Origin: Septoria linicola
Lineage: Eukaryota; Ascomycota; Dothideomycetes; Mycosphaerellales; Mycosphaerellaceae
DNA length: 64,000 nucleotides
Direction of reading: 5' to 3'
NCBI GenBank assembly: GCA_024114885.1
Contig: CP099429.1
Coordinates: 1,488,001-1,552,000, forward strand
A program made the position numbers and the translations under genes. The notes under the pieces were generated by a model. It saw only the letters and a program-made list of their open reading frames with translations, was not told the DNA's origin and ran no database searches. Shown here piece after piece: positions 20,964 through 33,427 of this stretch (position 1 is its first letter; each line of letters begins with the position of its first letter).

Positions 20964-21856
20964 GTTGTCTTACTGTCCGTTGCACGCTACTGCGACTATC
21001 TGTGTGCTATGCTTCGTCGAGATGTTGTGATTCCTGTCTGCGGCTGTGGCTTGCAATGCTCAGGCGGCATGAATGGTGCTGATTCGCTAGCTAGCTCAAT
21101 GATTACCACCACCTGGCGTCTTTGGACGTTCATGGGTTTGTGCAAGGGATGGATGTATACAGATGGTCGCATGAGCATCCACGATGATGATGGTGAGGTC
21201 CGTGATCCGTCACGTCCGTCATACAGACGGCACGCCCGATTCGGCATCGCGGATTCAGCTCAGTCGTTCTTGGCAATAACTTGCTTTAACATGAAATGCA
21301 GACGCGCTCTCAAGTGGACCTTACCAAGATCAGGCGACCGTGTGCCATCTCAATCCGCATCTGTGCGCGGAGTCTTAAGCGTAAGACTGTCATTTGCATA
21401 GGACACGAATCTGACGCGACATGGACCATGGACAAGGGCCATTTTTGATGCTTGGACCTCACTCCAAGCACGTAAGCCCAACAGCGTATAGGTGACTTGA
21501 ACAAATAGCCACATCAATCAACCACAGCATCACATCTGTGCTATTTCGCTGGTAGAAGGATGACTTCTCCGCACCAAGACACTACTTTTCCCAAGGTTCT
21601 CCGCAAATCCCCCAAATGATCTGCATGATCGCGTGGCGAACACGGGCATCAACCTCACGGCAAAGCTGCTACATCATGCTGTAACTACTGCGAGTGGGCA
21701 GGATCTACACACAAAGTGTGGGAATGCCTGGACGGCAAGTCTTCCGCATTGTCGACCTTTGAGCAGACTGACCTTCTTCACTCTCCTAATTGATCTCCGA
21801 CTACGCATCGTACATCTATACAGGAAGACTGTCACGACCAGTCTGGGCCAACGATC
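20964..21856. other. Intergenic, divergent promoters
   Basis: Lies between the AMMECR1 start (minus) and the MFS transporter start (plus). Open frames here (e.g. 20996-21247 minus) overlap each other and lack supporting motifs, so I call none. No TATA box or repeat stands out. Confidence 0.5.
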
Positions 21857-23555
21857 ATGGCTTACAACGAGAAACATGATTTGGAGGCGGTGCACGCTGA
21901 AGATGCGGGCGACAGGTCGCCGGTCGGTGTAACACTACAAGCACACTCAACACAGCACTAACATGAAGCAGACGCCGAAAGATGACCCCAACGATCAAGG
22001 TGTCTTCGTCGAAGACAAGCAGCGAGCACGCAAGCTGGTTCGGCGGATGGACTTGCACATTCTACCTCTGTGTGCATTCCTGTATCTTCTCAACTATCTC
22101 GATCGAGGCAATATTGGAAACAGCAAGGTGCTCAACAACGAGACTGGAGACTCGCTCCTGCAGGCGACGAACATGACAAACTCTCATTACGCTGTCGCTG
22201 TGTCAATGTTCTCTCTTGCTTATGCAGTAGGTTGAGCCCTTTTCTTGAAGCAGACACGGCGTGAGAAACATTACTGACTGTATAATCACCATGTAGCTCT
22301 TCGAGGTACCATCGAATTGGATCATGAAACGCTACGTGAGACCCAGCATCTGGCTCGCTACACTTCTTGGAGCATGGGGGGTGTTCACGATTGGGTTCGC
22401 GGGCGTTCAGAACTATGCACAAGTCGTCGTGCTGAGATTCTTCATTGGTGTCTTCGAAGCTGTGAGTGCATTGCCGAGCTTATCCACACACTGGACTCGC
22501 TGACTTATACCCAGGGCTTCTTCCCGGGTATCATTTACCTCATCACGTTCTGGTATCCAGTCGAAGAACGATCAGTGCGGATTGCCTTTGTCCTCGCATC
22601 TGCCACTGCTGCTGGGGCCTTTGGTGGATGCATCGCATATGGCGTTGGTCATCTCAATGGCGACGGCGGACTGGAAGGCTTCAGATGGCTCTTCATCATC
22701 GAGGGTGTGACCACTGTCATCATGGTTCTGCCGGTTCTCTTCTTCCTGCCCGATTATCCTGCTCGTGCCAAGTGGCTCAACGACAGTGACAGGAAGTACA
22801 TCGAAGATCGCATTGCAGTCAAGGGCGGCGGCTTCACGAAACAGAGATCCACCAAGCCAGAGATTGTGGCCACTGCTTTCAGTCCACGGATGCTCACACA
22901 CTACCTGGCCTATGTAAGTCAAAATTCCTTGCCATCCGCTCGTCACCACTGACTGACTTATCTTGCTTGATAGGCCACGAATTGTATCCCTCTCGGCTCC
23001 CTCACTTTCTTCTCCCCTACCATCGTGTCTGGTCTCGGCTACACTTCCATCCAAGCGCAACTCATGACCGTCCCCCCATGGGTCGTTGGCTACTTCTTCT
23101 GTCTCTTCTTGGGCTACTCCGCAGATCGCACAAACATGCGTGGATGGCACATCGCAGCCTCCTCGACACTCGGCGCCATTGGCTGGCTGACGGCCGGACT
23201 TCTCCCAGCCGATGCCTACACTGCCCGCTACGGCTGCCTAATGCTGTGCGCTTGTGGAGCATTCCCATCTTCAGGACCACTCAGCGCATGGGTGACCTGC
23301 AACGTTCCAGCCATCACGTGCATGGGAATCGCGGTGGCCATGAACAACAGTATGGCTGGTGTCAGTCAGATTATTGCGCAGTGGATCTGGATCCCTGCCG
23401 AGGCCACGAGAGGGTATCCTACAGGAAACTTCGTGTGTGCAGCATGTAGTTTTGCTACAGCGTTGTTGGCGCTTGGTATGAGGCTCAACTACGATCGTAT
23501 GAACAGGCAGGGAGTGCTAGATGCCAGTGTGAAGGAGAGGATTTGGCTGTTGTAA
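21857..23555 (+). CDS. MFS transporter, anion:cation symporter (allantoate permease) family
   Basis: Five exons: 21857-21928, 21972-22226, 22297-22461, 22515-22913, 22974-23555; all junctions fall between codons and give 490 aa. The first intron is only 43 nt with a CTAAC branch site. The N-terminal half has the family signature LVRRMDLHILPLCAFLYLLNYLDRGNIGNSK, written here only as the blocks RMDLHILPL and NYLDRGNIGN, followed by about 12 hydrophobic segments including FFPGIIYLITFWY and FRWLFIIEG. The family imports organic anions such as allantoate, nicotinate and other carboxylates at the plasma membrane. Placed at the edge of a catabolic neighbourhood, it is a good candidate for substrate uptake (inference). 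Confidence 0.9.
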
Positions 23556-23651
23556 GCCGAAGCGAGTTGAACGAGGCTAAGATCTACGCGCTATAGCATC
23601 TGGCAAAAGTCTAGCACATGGTTTCAGGAGCATCGATCTGATCAAGAAAGC

Positions 23652-25285
23652 TCAAACATGCCTTCTGCGCGCCCACTTAGTCAAGTACTCCCTTCCCTGT
23701 AGCCTGTACGTATCTTCCTCGACATAGCTGCCACCTTGGCTCATCGTCTGCAGCACGAGATTCTGTCCAGCTGGGCTGTCATCATACTTTGGCCACTCAG
23801 GCAGCCCCTGGCCATTAGGATCACCAGAATGGGCAAAGTTGATCCACTGCGCGCTCATCTGGTCGCTCAACGCCCGATACTCAGGATATGGGCCGACAAA
23901 GGTCGGGTTATTGAATACAAACGCAACCTCACTGAAATGTTGCACGCCTTTGTGTGCTGGAGCTAACTCTCCAGTGCTGTTCAGCCACGGCCGGGTGTTG
24001 AAGCGGTAGATGTAGGTAGGTGATCGCTTTGCGTATTGTCGTGCGTCAGCGAGTCGAGGCGCGTGGTAGAACACGTCTCCGATAATGGCAGCAGCGCGCT
24101 TGTACTGGATACCGTACTCGAGGAATCTTTCATTGCCTGTATTGATCGGCACACCGACAGTTGGATCGTCAGGATAGAGTTCCAAGAGCTTGTCGACTGT
24201 GCTGTTCGGAAATTGGAAGCCTGTGTTGTACAGAAGATGGATGCGAAGCTCTTCATCGTTGTCGATTCCAGGCATTACATTGTCTGTGCCTTCATCTGAA
24301 GTCGAGCCATAGAGGTGTGGTACATGAGCGAAGCGACCTTCTTCGAGCAAGATTGTTGGGTAATTTGGCACGATGTCGCCATCCACAGTGGGATACCACC
24401 CAGGCCCGGCGATGTTAGAATAGTTCAATAGTGGGCAGATCTCATCGTATTCGAGCGTCCGCAAGCAAGCAAGTGTGTCTACAGCGTCAGTACAGTTGGA
24501 CTGATTCACAATGTCATTGTAGATTGGTTGGTACCAGTCGCTGCCATTGTACCAAGCCGTAGCTGCTGAGCCTGACTCCTGGATTGAGCGGTGGAAAGCC
24601 CATCTGTTCTGCCGCCGTAGCTGAGCAGCAGTTGACCAACAGCAAACGATCCTGAGCTCTCGCCCCAAATTGTCACGGAACAATTGTCACCGCCAAAAGC
24701 CTCGATGTTCTCATTGATCCAGCTTAGTCCCTTTCTCATATCACGAACTGCGAGGTTTGTATTACCTGAACCTTGTACCTCGATACTGTACATGTTTCCC
24801 CAGCCGCCCTTGCGGTAGTTGATTGAGGCGCCAATAATTGGCTTGCCAAGCTCCACAGATCTTTCCACAATGAAGGTGAGGTTGTAGTCTGGTCGTCCTG
24901 TGGTGCCGACCTGGTAGCTGCCACCATGTATCCACAGAAGCACGGGAAGCTTCTCACCTGCATCGAGGCCAGATGGACGGACGATATTGATACTCAGGCA
25001 GTTCTCGCTCATGCCATAGATCTGGTCGTCCTGACTCAAGCTTGGGCACGCATTGCTATACGATGAAGCTGGTCTCACATCGTCCCAGGTCTCGTCAAGA
25101 GTTTGAGGAATTCGGAACCTGTTCTCGCCGCCTGTATCTTGAGCGTACGGAATGCCCAGGAACAGGTCTTGTGCATATTGAGGCAAGTGAATACCGGAGT
25201 ACGAGCCATTCAACACCTTGACGATAGGGTCTGTGGCGAAAGCGGAGGTGGCGAAGAAGCCCGGCAGGAAGATTTGACTGCGCAT
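23652..25285 (-). CDS. Secreted carboxylesterase type B, with apparent frameshift
   Basis: ATG at 25285, then a signal-like N-terminus (QIFLPGFFATSAFA). The alpha/beta-hydrolase fold is clear: oxyanion loop LLWIHGGSYQVG, nucleophile elbow WGESSGSFAVG, acid STSDEGTDN and base around GVQHFSEVAF. The upstream frame is lost after SYGGRTDG and the remaining two thirds continue in another frame from FHRSIQESG. The break coincides with a run of three A on the plus strand (24595-24597); one extra base there would rejoin the frames. No GT-AG intron of suitable size fixes it. Either the gene is recently broken or the base is an assembly error. Substrate would be an ester, possibly an aromatic one given the neighbours. 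Confidence 0.85.
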
Positions 25286-25740
25286 GGTTCAAGAATCTTG
25301 AGTAGCAGCAGAGTGGTCAGAACAGAACTGAGATGCTATGGACCTATATCCGGATCATGGTGATCTTGTCAGCGGCGATCACTTGGCCTATCTGACGTCA
25401 AAAAGCAGGTGCAGGAGCGAGTGGTGGTTGATCCATCATCACGACGAAGTCCGACGTCGCGGTCGTATTCTCGTGATACAGCTTGCATGCATGAGCATTT
25501 GCTCCAGACCGTAGGTGGTCATGCCGCAGAGAAGTGTGAGTGACTTTATCACGCGACGCAGCAAAGTTGGCCAAGGATTGAAGCTTTGTCATCTGAACGG
25601 GATCACCTCGAGGGAGCTCTCCACACAGCAGCTCCTTCACGCCTATCATCGTCAGGGCAGATCTCTCCTGCCGAGCGAGGAAAGCATGTCTACTGTACTA
25701 CTGCCGTGCGTGCTTGGTGTAGACATCGTAGTTCAACACC
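25286..25740. promoter_or_regulatory. Divergent promoter region, esterase and FluG-like gene
   Basis: 455 bp separate the two start codons, which point away from each other, so regulatory sites may be shared. I see no clear TATA box and no open frame worth calling. Confidence 0.4.
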
Positions 25741-28491
25741 ATGGCGGCTGACAATGCGACTATTGAGGACGTCCGCCGAGTGATTCGTACGACGCCTATC
25801 ATCGACAATCACGCCCATAACCTCCTACAGCTCGAACAGCTCAAGCAGGAAGACTTCTTGAGTGGAACCAGCGAGGCAACAGGTAAAGCCCTGCGGGATC
25901 ATGCCACCGCTCTGCCTCACTTTCGAGCTACGAGACAGCTGCGTGACCTGTACGGCTTGCCCAAAGACGCCGATTGGGAAGCAATATCGGCGAGAAGACA
26001 AGGGTTGCTCGATCAGAACGCCATTGACTTGATCAGAAAGTGTTTAGCTGGTACACATACTATCCTCATAGATGATGGCTTCGTCGGCACATTTCATCCC
26101 TACAACTGGCACGATCAGTTCGTGACAGCACCATGCAAGCGTATCGTGCGGATTGAAGCCGTTGCTTCTGAGATCCTCCACGGCATGCACAAAGCCGGCA
26201 AGCTGCCTATTGATATCGCTCTGGCTGATGAAGAGGCTTGTTCACTGGCGTGGATTGCGTTCATCACCGCTTTCGAAGAGGCCATGGTGGCATACCTCGA
26301 GGACGATGAAGTTGTCGGCTTCAAGAGCGTGATATGCTACCGCACAGGACTAGACATTGAGACTGGTAGTGATATTGAGGTGTCTGAAACGGCACTGCGC
26401 AGTTTCACCCGCCATTTTCTACCGCAATGCGCCGAGAAACAGTTTCGTGTTCAAACCAAGGGCATGAATGACGCGCTGGTCATCAGTATTGGCAAGCTGA
26501 TACAAGCTGCACATCAGCAGAATGGAGCTGCAAAGCCTCTTCAATTTCATACTGGACTGGGCGACAACGATATCTCGCTGCTTGACAGCAATCCTGCAGT
26601 CATGCAAGAGTTCCTGAGGATCTTCCCAGAGGTGCCCATCGTGCTCTTACACTCGTCTTATCCATATACGCGCGAAGCAGGCTATCTTGCAACAGTGTAT
26701 GAGAATGTCTACCTTGATCTTGGCGAGGTCTTTCCCCAAGTCTCACGCGATGGACAGGAGCAGATCATACGACAGGCACTCGAGCTCACACCCACAAGCA
26801 AGCTACTATGGAGTACCGACGGGCACCACTTCCCCGAGACCTACTACCTTGCCAACACGCAAGGACGATGTGCGCTGAACAGAGTCTTCTGCGAATATGT
26901 TGACCGTGGCGATTTGTCGGCGACAGAAGCCATACACGCTGTACAGCACATTCTGTTTGAGAACTCCAATCGCTTATACCGACTTGGCCTACAGCTTCCC
27001 GGCACAAGCGAACTTGGAAGTGGCGAGGAAGTTATCCCTGCGAGCGTAAGTTCTCAAGAGCACTCGCGATCTGCTTGAGATCAGAGATTGAAGTCCCACA
27101 CTGATCGCTGCATTCAGGACCTTGTCTCGCCACAGCAAAGGTTCGGGTCTGCGATTGCCTCGATAGTGCCACAGTGGCAGACCTTGGTTCGCAAAAACAG
27201 CACACGATACATACTCGTTCAGTGGCTGGACTACATGGCTCAAATGCGATCTCGATGGTTCCCAGTCGGGGCATTCCAAAAGCTGATGAACGACAGGGCA
27301 GGCCACATTGCAATATCCAAAGGCAATCTCGGCACTACACCTAATGACCACATGTCATCGGTCTGCCATCCTGTCGGCTCTATATACGTGGAGCCTGATT
27401 TGGAGAGCATTCGACTGATGACTAGCTCCGGATCTGTCAAGGATGCCGCAACGATTATGGCGCGCTTCACAAATATAGCAGGTGAGCCACTCCCCATCTG
27501 CCCACGAGCACGGTTGCAAAGTCTGGTGCAAAAGTATCAGGACACCAACGCCATTGACTTCCTGGTCGGCTTTGAGATCGAAGTCTCATTATGTCGTACC
27601 GACATGTCTGCGGATGGACTGCGCTCTTTCTCCCCACTTGATACAAATCATGCTTGGGGTACGCTGTCAGACGAGCAGTATGTTGACTCTCTGGAACTGA
27701 TCACGTCGATTGTGGAGGCTTTGGCACGCATTGGTGTTGAAGTTGAGCAATTTCACTCGGAGGCTGGAGCGGGCCAGTACGAGTTTGTTCTGCCACCATT
27801 GCCGCCGGTGCAAGCAGTTGACGTCCTGATCCAAGCCAGGCAATGCATCCAGCAGGTCGGCGCCATACGAGACCGGCGTGCTACATACCATCCCCTGCCG
27901 TTCCCAGGTATTGGCACTGCAGCTCACGCTCACATCTCTCTCAACAGCGACATTATCTCGTCCACGTCGAAGCTCAAGGTTGCATCAGAGTCATTTGCTG
28001 CTGGCGTTCTTGAACAGCTGCCTGCTATATGTGCGATCACTATGCCTCAGCCCATCAGCTATGGCCGTGTCGCAGATGACAGCTGGACAGGCGGCACCTG
28101 GGTGGCTTGGGGCACGAACAATCGAGAGACGCCACTTCGTCGAGTGAATGACACACGATGGGAAGTGCGCTGCCTCGATGGACTAGCTAACATGTATCTT
28201 GCTCTCGCTGGGGTCCTGGCAGCAGGCTTGATGGGTGTGGCTAATCGACTTCCACTTGAGATGCAAGACTGCCAAGTCAACCCCACGAAGTTGAGTCAAA
28301 TGGAAAAAGAGGCCTTGGGAGTCACCAGACGTCTACCTAGATCTCTCGAAGAGGCATTGGCTACATTCGAGCAAGCAGAAGAGTACCATGCTTGCCTTGA
28401 CAGATGTCGCCATGCCACCTCTTCCCACATCGCAGGAGCCCACATATTAGTCTCGCCCAAGTCAAATGGCCTTTCCCAGCTGTGTCGGTAG
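25741..28491 (+). CDS. FluG-like amidohydrolase-glutamine synthetase fusion
   Basis: Exons 25741-27045 and 27118-28491 (intron 72 nt, GTAAGT...TTCAG), 892 aa. The N-terminal ~410 residues are an amidohydrolase of the TIM-barrel type: metal ligands DNHAHNLL, LQFHTGLGDND, VLLHSSYPY and LLWSTDGHHFPE are visible. The C-terminal ~440 residues are glutamine-synthetase-like: QFHSEAGAGQYEFVLPP, GTAAHAHISLN and GTNNRETPLRR. This order and length match FluG of aspergilli (865 aa) and plant nodulin/GS fusions. FluG makes an extracellular developmental signal in A. nidulans, but paralogues occur in catabolic loci where gamma-glutamylation plus hydrolysis of an amine or amide is plausible. Whether this copy is the developmental gene or a catabolic paralogue cannot be settled from sequence alone. 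Confidence 0.9.
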
Positions 28492-28884
28492 TGTGGGTGT
28501 GGTCGAGGTCTGGACAAGGAAGCTAACTAGAAGGTGGAGACACTGCCGTCCACCGGACTGATGAACAGTCAGCAGCCAAGACTTCACATGACTTTCCGAG
28601 CGGACATCACTCGCCTCACACGCGTGGAGAAGACGCGCTGGAAGCGTCCATCTCGCTATGCCCCAACATGCGACGCCCGGTGGTGAGGTCCCGCGTCCGC
28701 TTGATCGGCGCGGAACAGAAGTGGCCATTAAGCCTCGCGTCTTCTCGCCTGTGAATGCAATGTAAAGCACAGTGCCCGCCGAGGGTTTGGTAGGGACAGT
28801 ACTCCTCGTCATCGAAGGTTGTAACGGACTGATTCTGCTGCATCTCACGTCTCACAGCATAGAACTACAATCGAACAAGCTATC
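28492..28884. other. Intergenic promoter region
   Basis: 393 bp between the FluG-like stop and the next start on the same strand. It presumably holds the terminator of one and the promoter of the other; no motif stands out. Confidence 0.4.
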
Positions 28885-30217
28885 ATGGCCACTAATCAGC
28901 CTCTGCGTGTGCTGGTAGCCGGTGCTGGCATTGGCGGCCTCACAGCAGCCATTGCACTCCGTCAGCAAGGACACGATGTAACAATATTCGAACAGTCTCG
29001 AATGGCGCAAGAAACGGGCGCTGCGATTCACCTTGCCCCTAATAGCAACGGTCTCCTACGGTGGCTTGGCCTCCAAGCAGAAGACTGCGGCGCTGTTGAA
29101 TGCCTAGGCTTCAGCAATTATGCGCCATCAGGTCACCTACGAATGTCGATACCCACTGGTCATGCAGCAGAGAAGTAGGCCAATTCCTTCAGACGATGGT
29201 TCAGTTGTTCATAGGCTGACTTGGCTTAGATGGAAACATCCTTGGCATCTAGTGCACAGAGGACAGCTGCACTCCGCGCTTAAGGACAGAGCGATCGCGG
29301 ACGGAGCAAAACTTACTCTATCAAGTCGCGTGACATCTGTCGACGCGGAAGCCGCCACAGTTACATTCGAGGACGGCCAAAGCGTTCAAGGTGACTTGAT
29401 CGTCGGGGCCGATGGCGTGCACAGCAAAAGTCGGAAGAGTATCAGAGGAGGAGACGCACTGACTCCATTCGACTCTGGTAAGAGTGCGTTTCGCTTCCTC
29501 ATTCCTACGGACTTACTGCAGGCAGGTCCAGTCACAGCACCGGCCGTCGAGAAATATGGCTACCTTACGATGTGGATCGGAGACGACCGAAGGCTGGTCA
29601 TGTACCCATGCAACAATAACACAATGATGAACTTTGTGGCAATTCACCCAAGCGAGGAGTCCGCCAATGATATCACTGGACAAGGCGGATGGCAGGAATT
29701 GGGCAGTAAGGAGCGACTGCTGCAGATCTACCACACCCTTGCATCGCCGGTTCCTGAAATATTAGCGAAGGCCGACAGCAGCAAATTGAAGGTCTGGAAT
29801 CTGCTTGACATGGACAAGGTCCCGAGCTTCATCAATGGCAAGCTTGCTGTTATCGGTGATGCTGCTCATCCCTTCCTACCACATCAGGGCCAAGGCGGAG
29901 GACAAGCAATCGAGGACGCTGTTTCGATAGCGACTTTGCTACCACTTGGAACTGCTGTGGAAGATGTGCCAGCTCGACTGGCGTTGTACGAGAAGTGCAG
30001 GTATGAGCGTGCTCATAAGATCCAGGAATTCACAAGACTAGCTGGCATGGACACCGCAGAGCTGGCGAAGCTGGGGAAGACTTTGGACATGAACGAGTAT
30101 GTCAAGTATAATTTCCGTCACGATGAGCATGATGCTTCTGCCGAAGTATCTGCAGAACAACAAGCAAAAGCCCCGTCGGGCTCTGACGCGCCAAGGTCGG
30201 CGATCAGTGTAGCATGA
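28885..30217 (+). CDS. FAD-dependent monooxygenase, salicylate-hydroxylase type
   Basis: ATG 28885 is followed at once by the dinucleotide-binding motif VLVAGAGIGGLTAAIALRQ. The second FAD motif GDAAHPFLPHQGQGGGQAIEDA, seen here in blocks GDAAHPFLPHQGQ and GGGQAIEDA, lies near the C-terminus. I propose exons 28885-29131 and 29193-30217: the 61-nt intron (GTCACC...CCTTCAG) joins NYAPS to DDGSVVHRLTWLRW and gives 423 aa, the usual length of class A flavoprotein aromatic hydroxylases. The donor is weak, so a frameshift near 29175 is the alternative. These NAD(P)H enzymes hydroxylate phenolic acids, sometimes with decarboxylation, preparing rings for cleavage. That fits the extradiol dioxygenase nearby. 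Confidence 0.88.
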
Positions 30218-30678
30218 ATATGTTGGATCACATCGACAGATAGCAGTGAATCACAGTCACACATGATCTTGCGATATGCTCGTCCGATTTTCGTGGACAG
30301 GGAGCTGCGTCGTCCCCACTACGCCATTTCGGTGCAAGATCTGCAAAGACGGGAGAGTAGCTAGGCAAGTTCATGCACAATGTACGCCGCAGGAAATTGC
30401 TAACCAATGCCCACGAGAGCTCCTCTAGCGACCCAATGGAAGCCCCGTTTCTTCGTGCTGGCTTGTGCTTCCAATGTGCATATCGATGCAAGCCCAGCTG
30501 TGTCGCGGATCGTTGTACAGGTAAGGATGTATGCTGTATTGCCGTAGGCACAGGCGCATGTGGTATGTCCGACCGATCAAGCTGTCTGCTGTCTTTTGGG
30601 TACTAGATGCTTCGACCCAACCATACTGAACCAGACGCATCATTCTATTTCCCTCGCTAGCGCCAGGAAGACATCGTC
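30218..30678. other. Intergenic, no gene seen
   Basis: 461 bp between two same-strand genes. Overlapping short frames on both strands without start context or motifs; nothing called. Confidence 0.45.
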
Positions 30679-32345
30679 ATGCGCCTCGACTATGTTATCT
30701 GCTTGCTGTCTATAGTGTTTGTCGTCGTTTTGTATCGAAGAATCGTCGTAAAGGACAGCCTTCCGCTGCCGCCTGGGCCCAAAGGATACCCAATCGTTGG
30801 CAACACTTTGCAAATTCCGAAAGAGCATGCGTGGCGGCAGTATTTGAAGTGGTCGAAGATGTTCGGGCCAGTGTACTCTCTCAATATTGCTGGAAGCACA
30901 TTCATCATCATATCGAGCTATGAGGCGGCCCACGAACTGCTCAACAAGCGAGCAGCAAATTCGAGTGACCGACCACGAATGATCATGGCCAACGATCTCA
31001 GCACAAAAGGCTTGCATCCTCTTCTGCGGCCTTACAACGCTATGTATCGAGTACATCAGCGCATGCAACATCCCGTACTGAAGTCTGGAGCGGCGACTTC
31101 TTACGCTAGTCTATACGAGCTCAAGACCTTGCAGATGTTGAACTCAATGCTCTCAGCCAGCCTGAGAGCAACTGGGCCAGTACAGTCGTACCTGGAGACT
31201 TGCAACCTCGGGATCGTTTATGCGCTTGTGTACGGAGAAGATGTAAATACCGGCAGAGAACAGATTGTACAAGATACGATCAAGATCCAGAGGAAGTTTG
31301 GGGAAGTCACCAAACCTGGTGCCTATCTGGTCGACACCTTTCCCGTGATGAACCTCCTGCCAAAAGCGTTAGCACCTTGGAAAGCCGAAGCTGAAGCTTT
31401 GTACGCCGAAGAGTCCACAATGCATCTACGCAATCTTGCGAACGGTCTCAGAGCCGAGGGCTGGAACATCACGAAACAACTTGCTGCTTCGCCCGAGGCT
31501 AAGGAGATGAGTCGTGTCGAGCTCGCCTACAGTCTTGGCATAACGCTGCATGCTGGCTTCGATACGACAACGATGATTCTAGAGTGGTTCATCATTGCAT
31601 GCCTCAAGTACCCAGCCTGCCTACGATGCGCTCAAACAGAGCTTGATGAGGTAGTTGGGCGAGATCGACTTCCGTTCTTGCATGATAAGGACAAGATGCC
31701 GTATCTGGGAGCAATGGTCGAGGAAGTGCTGCGATGGCGTAACATCATGAGTAAGTAGTGCGCACCGCAGAAGATGGAGCTCATGCTGAATCATCTGATA
31801 GACGCCGGCTTCCCACATCTAGCCACTGCAGAGGGCAGCTATCTCGGCTACAGGATCCCGAAGAATGCTGTTCTGTTGCCACAATACCATGCTATGGATG
31901 TTGACGAAGCGGTCTATGAACACCCCAATGAATTCATACCGGAGCGATGGCTCAAAGGCAACCTGCCAGCAGGTGGACCTCTTGGAGCGTTCGGCTTCGG
32001 AAGACGGTAAGCAGTCATGCGACGAACATCAGCGAGAAAGCCACTGAGAGACATAGATTGTGTCCAGGCCGTAACATTGCACGAAACACAATCTGGCTCG
32101 TCATGGCCCGGATCATCCGGGCATTTGATCTTCGCCACGCCACAGACGATCGAGGACAGCAGATCGATGTTGATGCAGACTCAATGGAGACGGGCTTCAA
32201 CACGAGGCCTACTCCATTTGTCGCGCAATATGAGTCACGAGGCGAGTGGGCGAGAAGCGTGGTCGAAAAGGAGTGGATGAGCACAGATCAAGATGTAGCG
32301 CGTGTGCTGACCAGTCTAGGAAGATTGAAGACTTCGAATGCTTGA
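30679..32345 (+). CDS. Cytochrome P450 monooxygenase
   Basis: Exons 30679-31750, 31802-32006 and 32057-32345, with introns of 51 and 50 nt; 521 aa. It begins with a membrane anchor (VICLLSIVFVVVLYRRI) and the proline hinge LPLPPGPKGYPIVGN. The I-helix reads HAGFDTTTMILEWF, the ExxR motif is EEVLRWR, and the haem loop FGFGRRLCPGRNIA, with Cys at about residue 428, is created by the second splice. It is therefore an ER-anchored class II P450. Sequence is closest in feel to CYP families that oxidise polyketides or phenolics, but I cannot assign the family. Together with the adjacent flavin hydroxylase it could carry out sequential oxidations. Confidence 0.92.
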
Positions 32346-32467
32346 TAATGCTTGCGATGGAAACTCTGACAGTTCTAGCTGCAGTTTGCTCGCCAGCCGA
32401 CCTTGGGTGGAGGAGCAGGCTGAGCGTTGGGATAACATCCATTGCCGTTAACCTTACATGGGTGGTC

Positions 32468-32734
32468 CTACATATCACAGTCAATCTCAAGCACGTTGAT
32501 AGAGCATAGTCCGATCCTGCATACCCAAGCACACCATTGTGTCAATCCACCAGCATTTCGCTCGTCGTCATTCGGAACACAGTAGCCGTTGGGAGCAGCG
32601 TTGGGAACAATGATGCAAGTCTGAGATCCATAAATCAGCATGAGCAGTCCGTTCGTCACGGAGAGTGCTCAACTTACCCATGCAGACACGGAAGAACACA
32701 GAAGTGTAAGGATGGTTGCGGTGAAGAGCTTCAT
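32468..32734 (-). CDS. Small cysteine-rich secreted protein, 69 aa
   Basis: Exons 32734-32678 and 32620-32468 separated by a textbook 57-nt intron (GTAAGT...TCTCAG). The first exon encodes just the signal peptide (MKLFTATILTLLCSSVSA plus Trp). The second encodes a ~50-residue mature chain with six cysteines (contexts WTC, GYC, QWC, WVC, GLC and IDC), enough for three disulfides. No known family recognised. Size, signal peptide and cysteine content match fungal small secreted proteins, a class that includes antimicrobial peptides and host-acting effectors; nothing here tells which. It is convergent with the P450 gene (123 bp between stops), so it lies inside the catabolic neighbourhood. The gene is too short and too split to be found as one open frame. 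Confidence 0.72.
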
Positions 32735-33427
32735 TGTGAGATCTGGTGCGGGACTGCCGATGCAAAATCGCAACCTGGACGTCCTGCGCTTCGCTTTATA
32801 CCATTGTGAGTTTGTCTCAGCAGTGGTCACGGGAGCTATGCGAAGATCCGCTAACTAACATAGCATACAGTTCGGGACCACTACTCTTGATGAAGTCGAG
32901 ATACGGCCTGGATCCTTCACTTCGGCCGGTCAGATGAGCAGCGCAACGCAGCCACGAATCGAAGCCACTCTGTGTTTTCTCCTAGGTCAAGATCCTGCGA
33001 GCATGAGTGGTGCTTCCAGTCCTCTCGTGGACTCGGCTGAGACTGTCGTTGATGTGCCCAAGTAATCACGAAATTTTGCCGAACACGAGTGGTGCCACGA
33101 AGCTCCATGAACCAATCGTTCCAACGACGATTCTCGCTTTGGAAGCGCACAGAAGACTCCATACCTACTCAGGCAAGGCTGTCAGAGTGCTGCCAGTTCG
33201 GTGGTCCAGCTAAGTCTGGGGCGGTTAAATTCGATTGACGCTACGACTTTGCTTCATGCAATGTTTTGCTGATACCACAGACAATGTCGGGTGTCAACAC
33301 TCATCGCTCACGCTTACAAGTAGCTGAACGGCTTTTCTCTGAAGGCTCACGAATGTGAGTACTTGATTGAGCTCATCAAACACATATCGAATCGCACTGC
33401 GTTCTAGGCCCGTGACCCACTAGTCGA
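32735..33427. other. Intergenic, no gene seen
   Basis: Promoter side of the small secreted protein gene and downstream side of the dioxygenase. Open frames here are short, with no start context or motif; I call nothing. Confidence 0.45.

Noticed and set aside
29120..29193. Frameshift in the FAD monooxygenase
   Set aside because: A 61-nt intron with a good CCTTCAG acceptor restores the frame and the usual protein length, so I preferred splicing over breakage, though the donor is weak.
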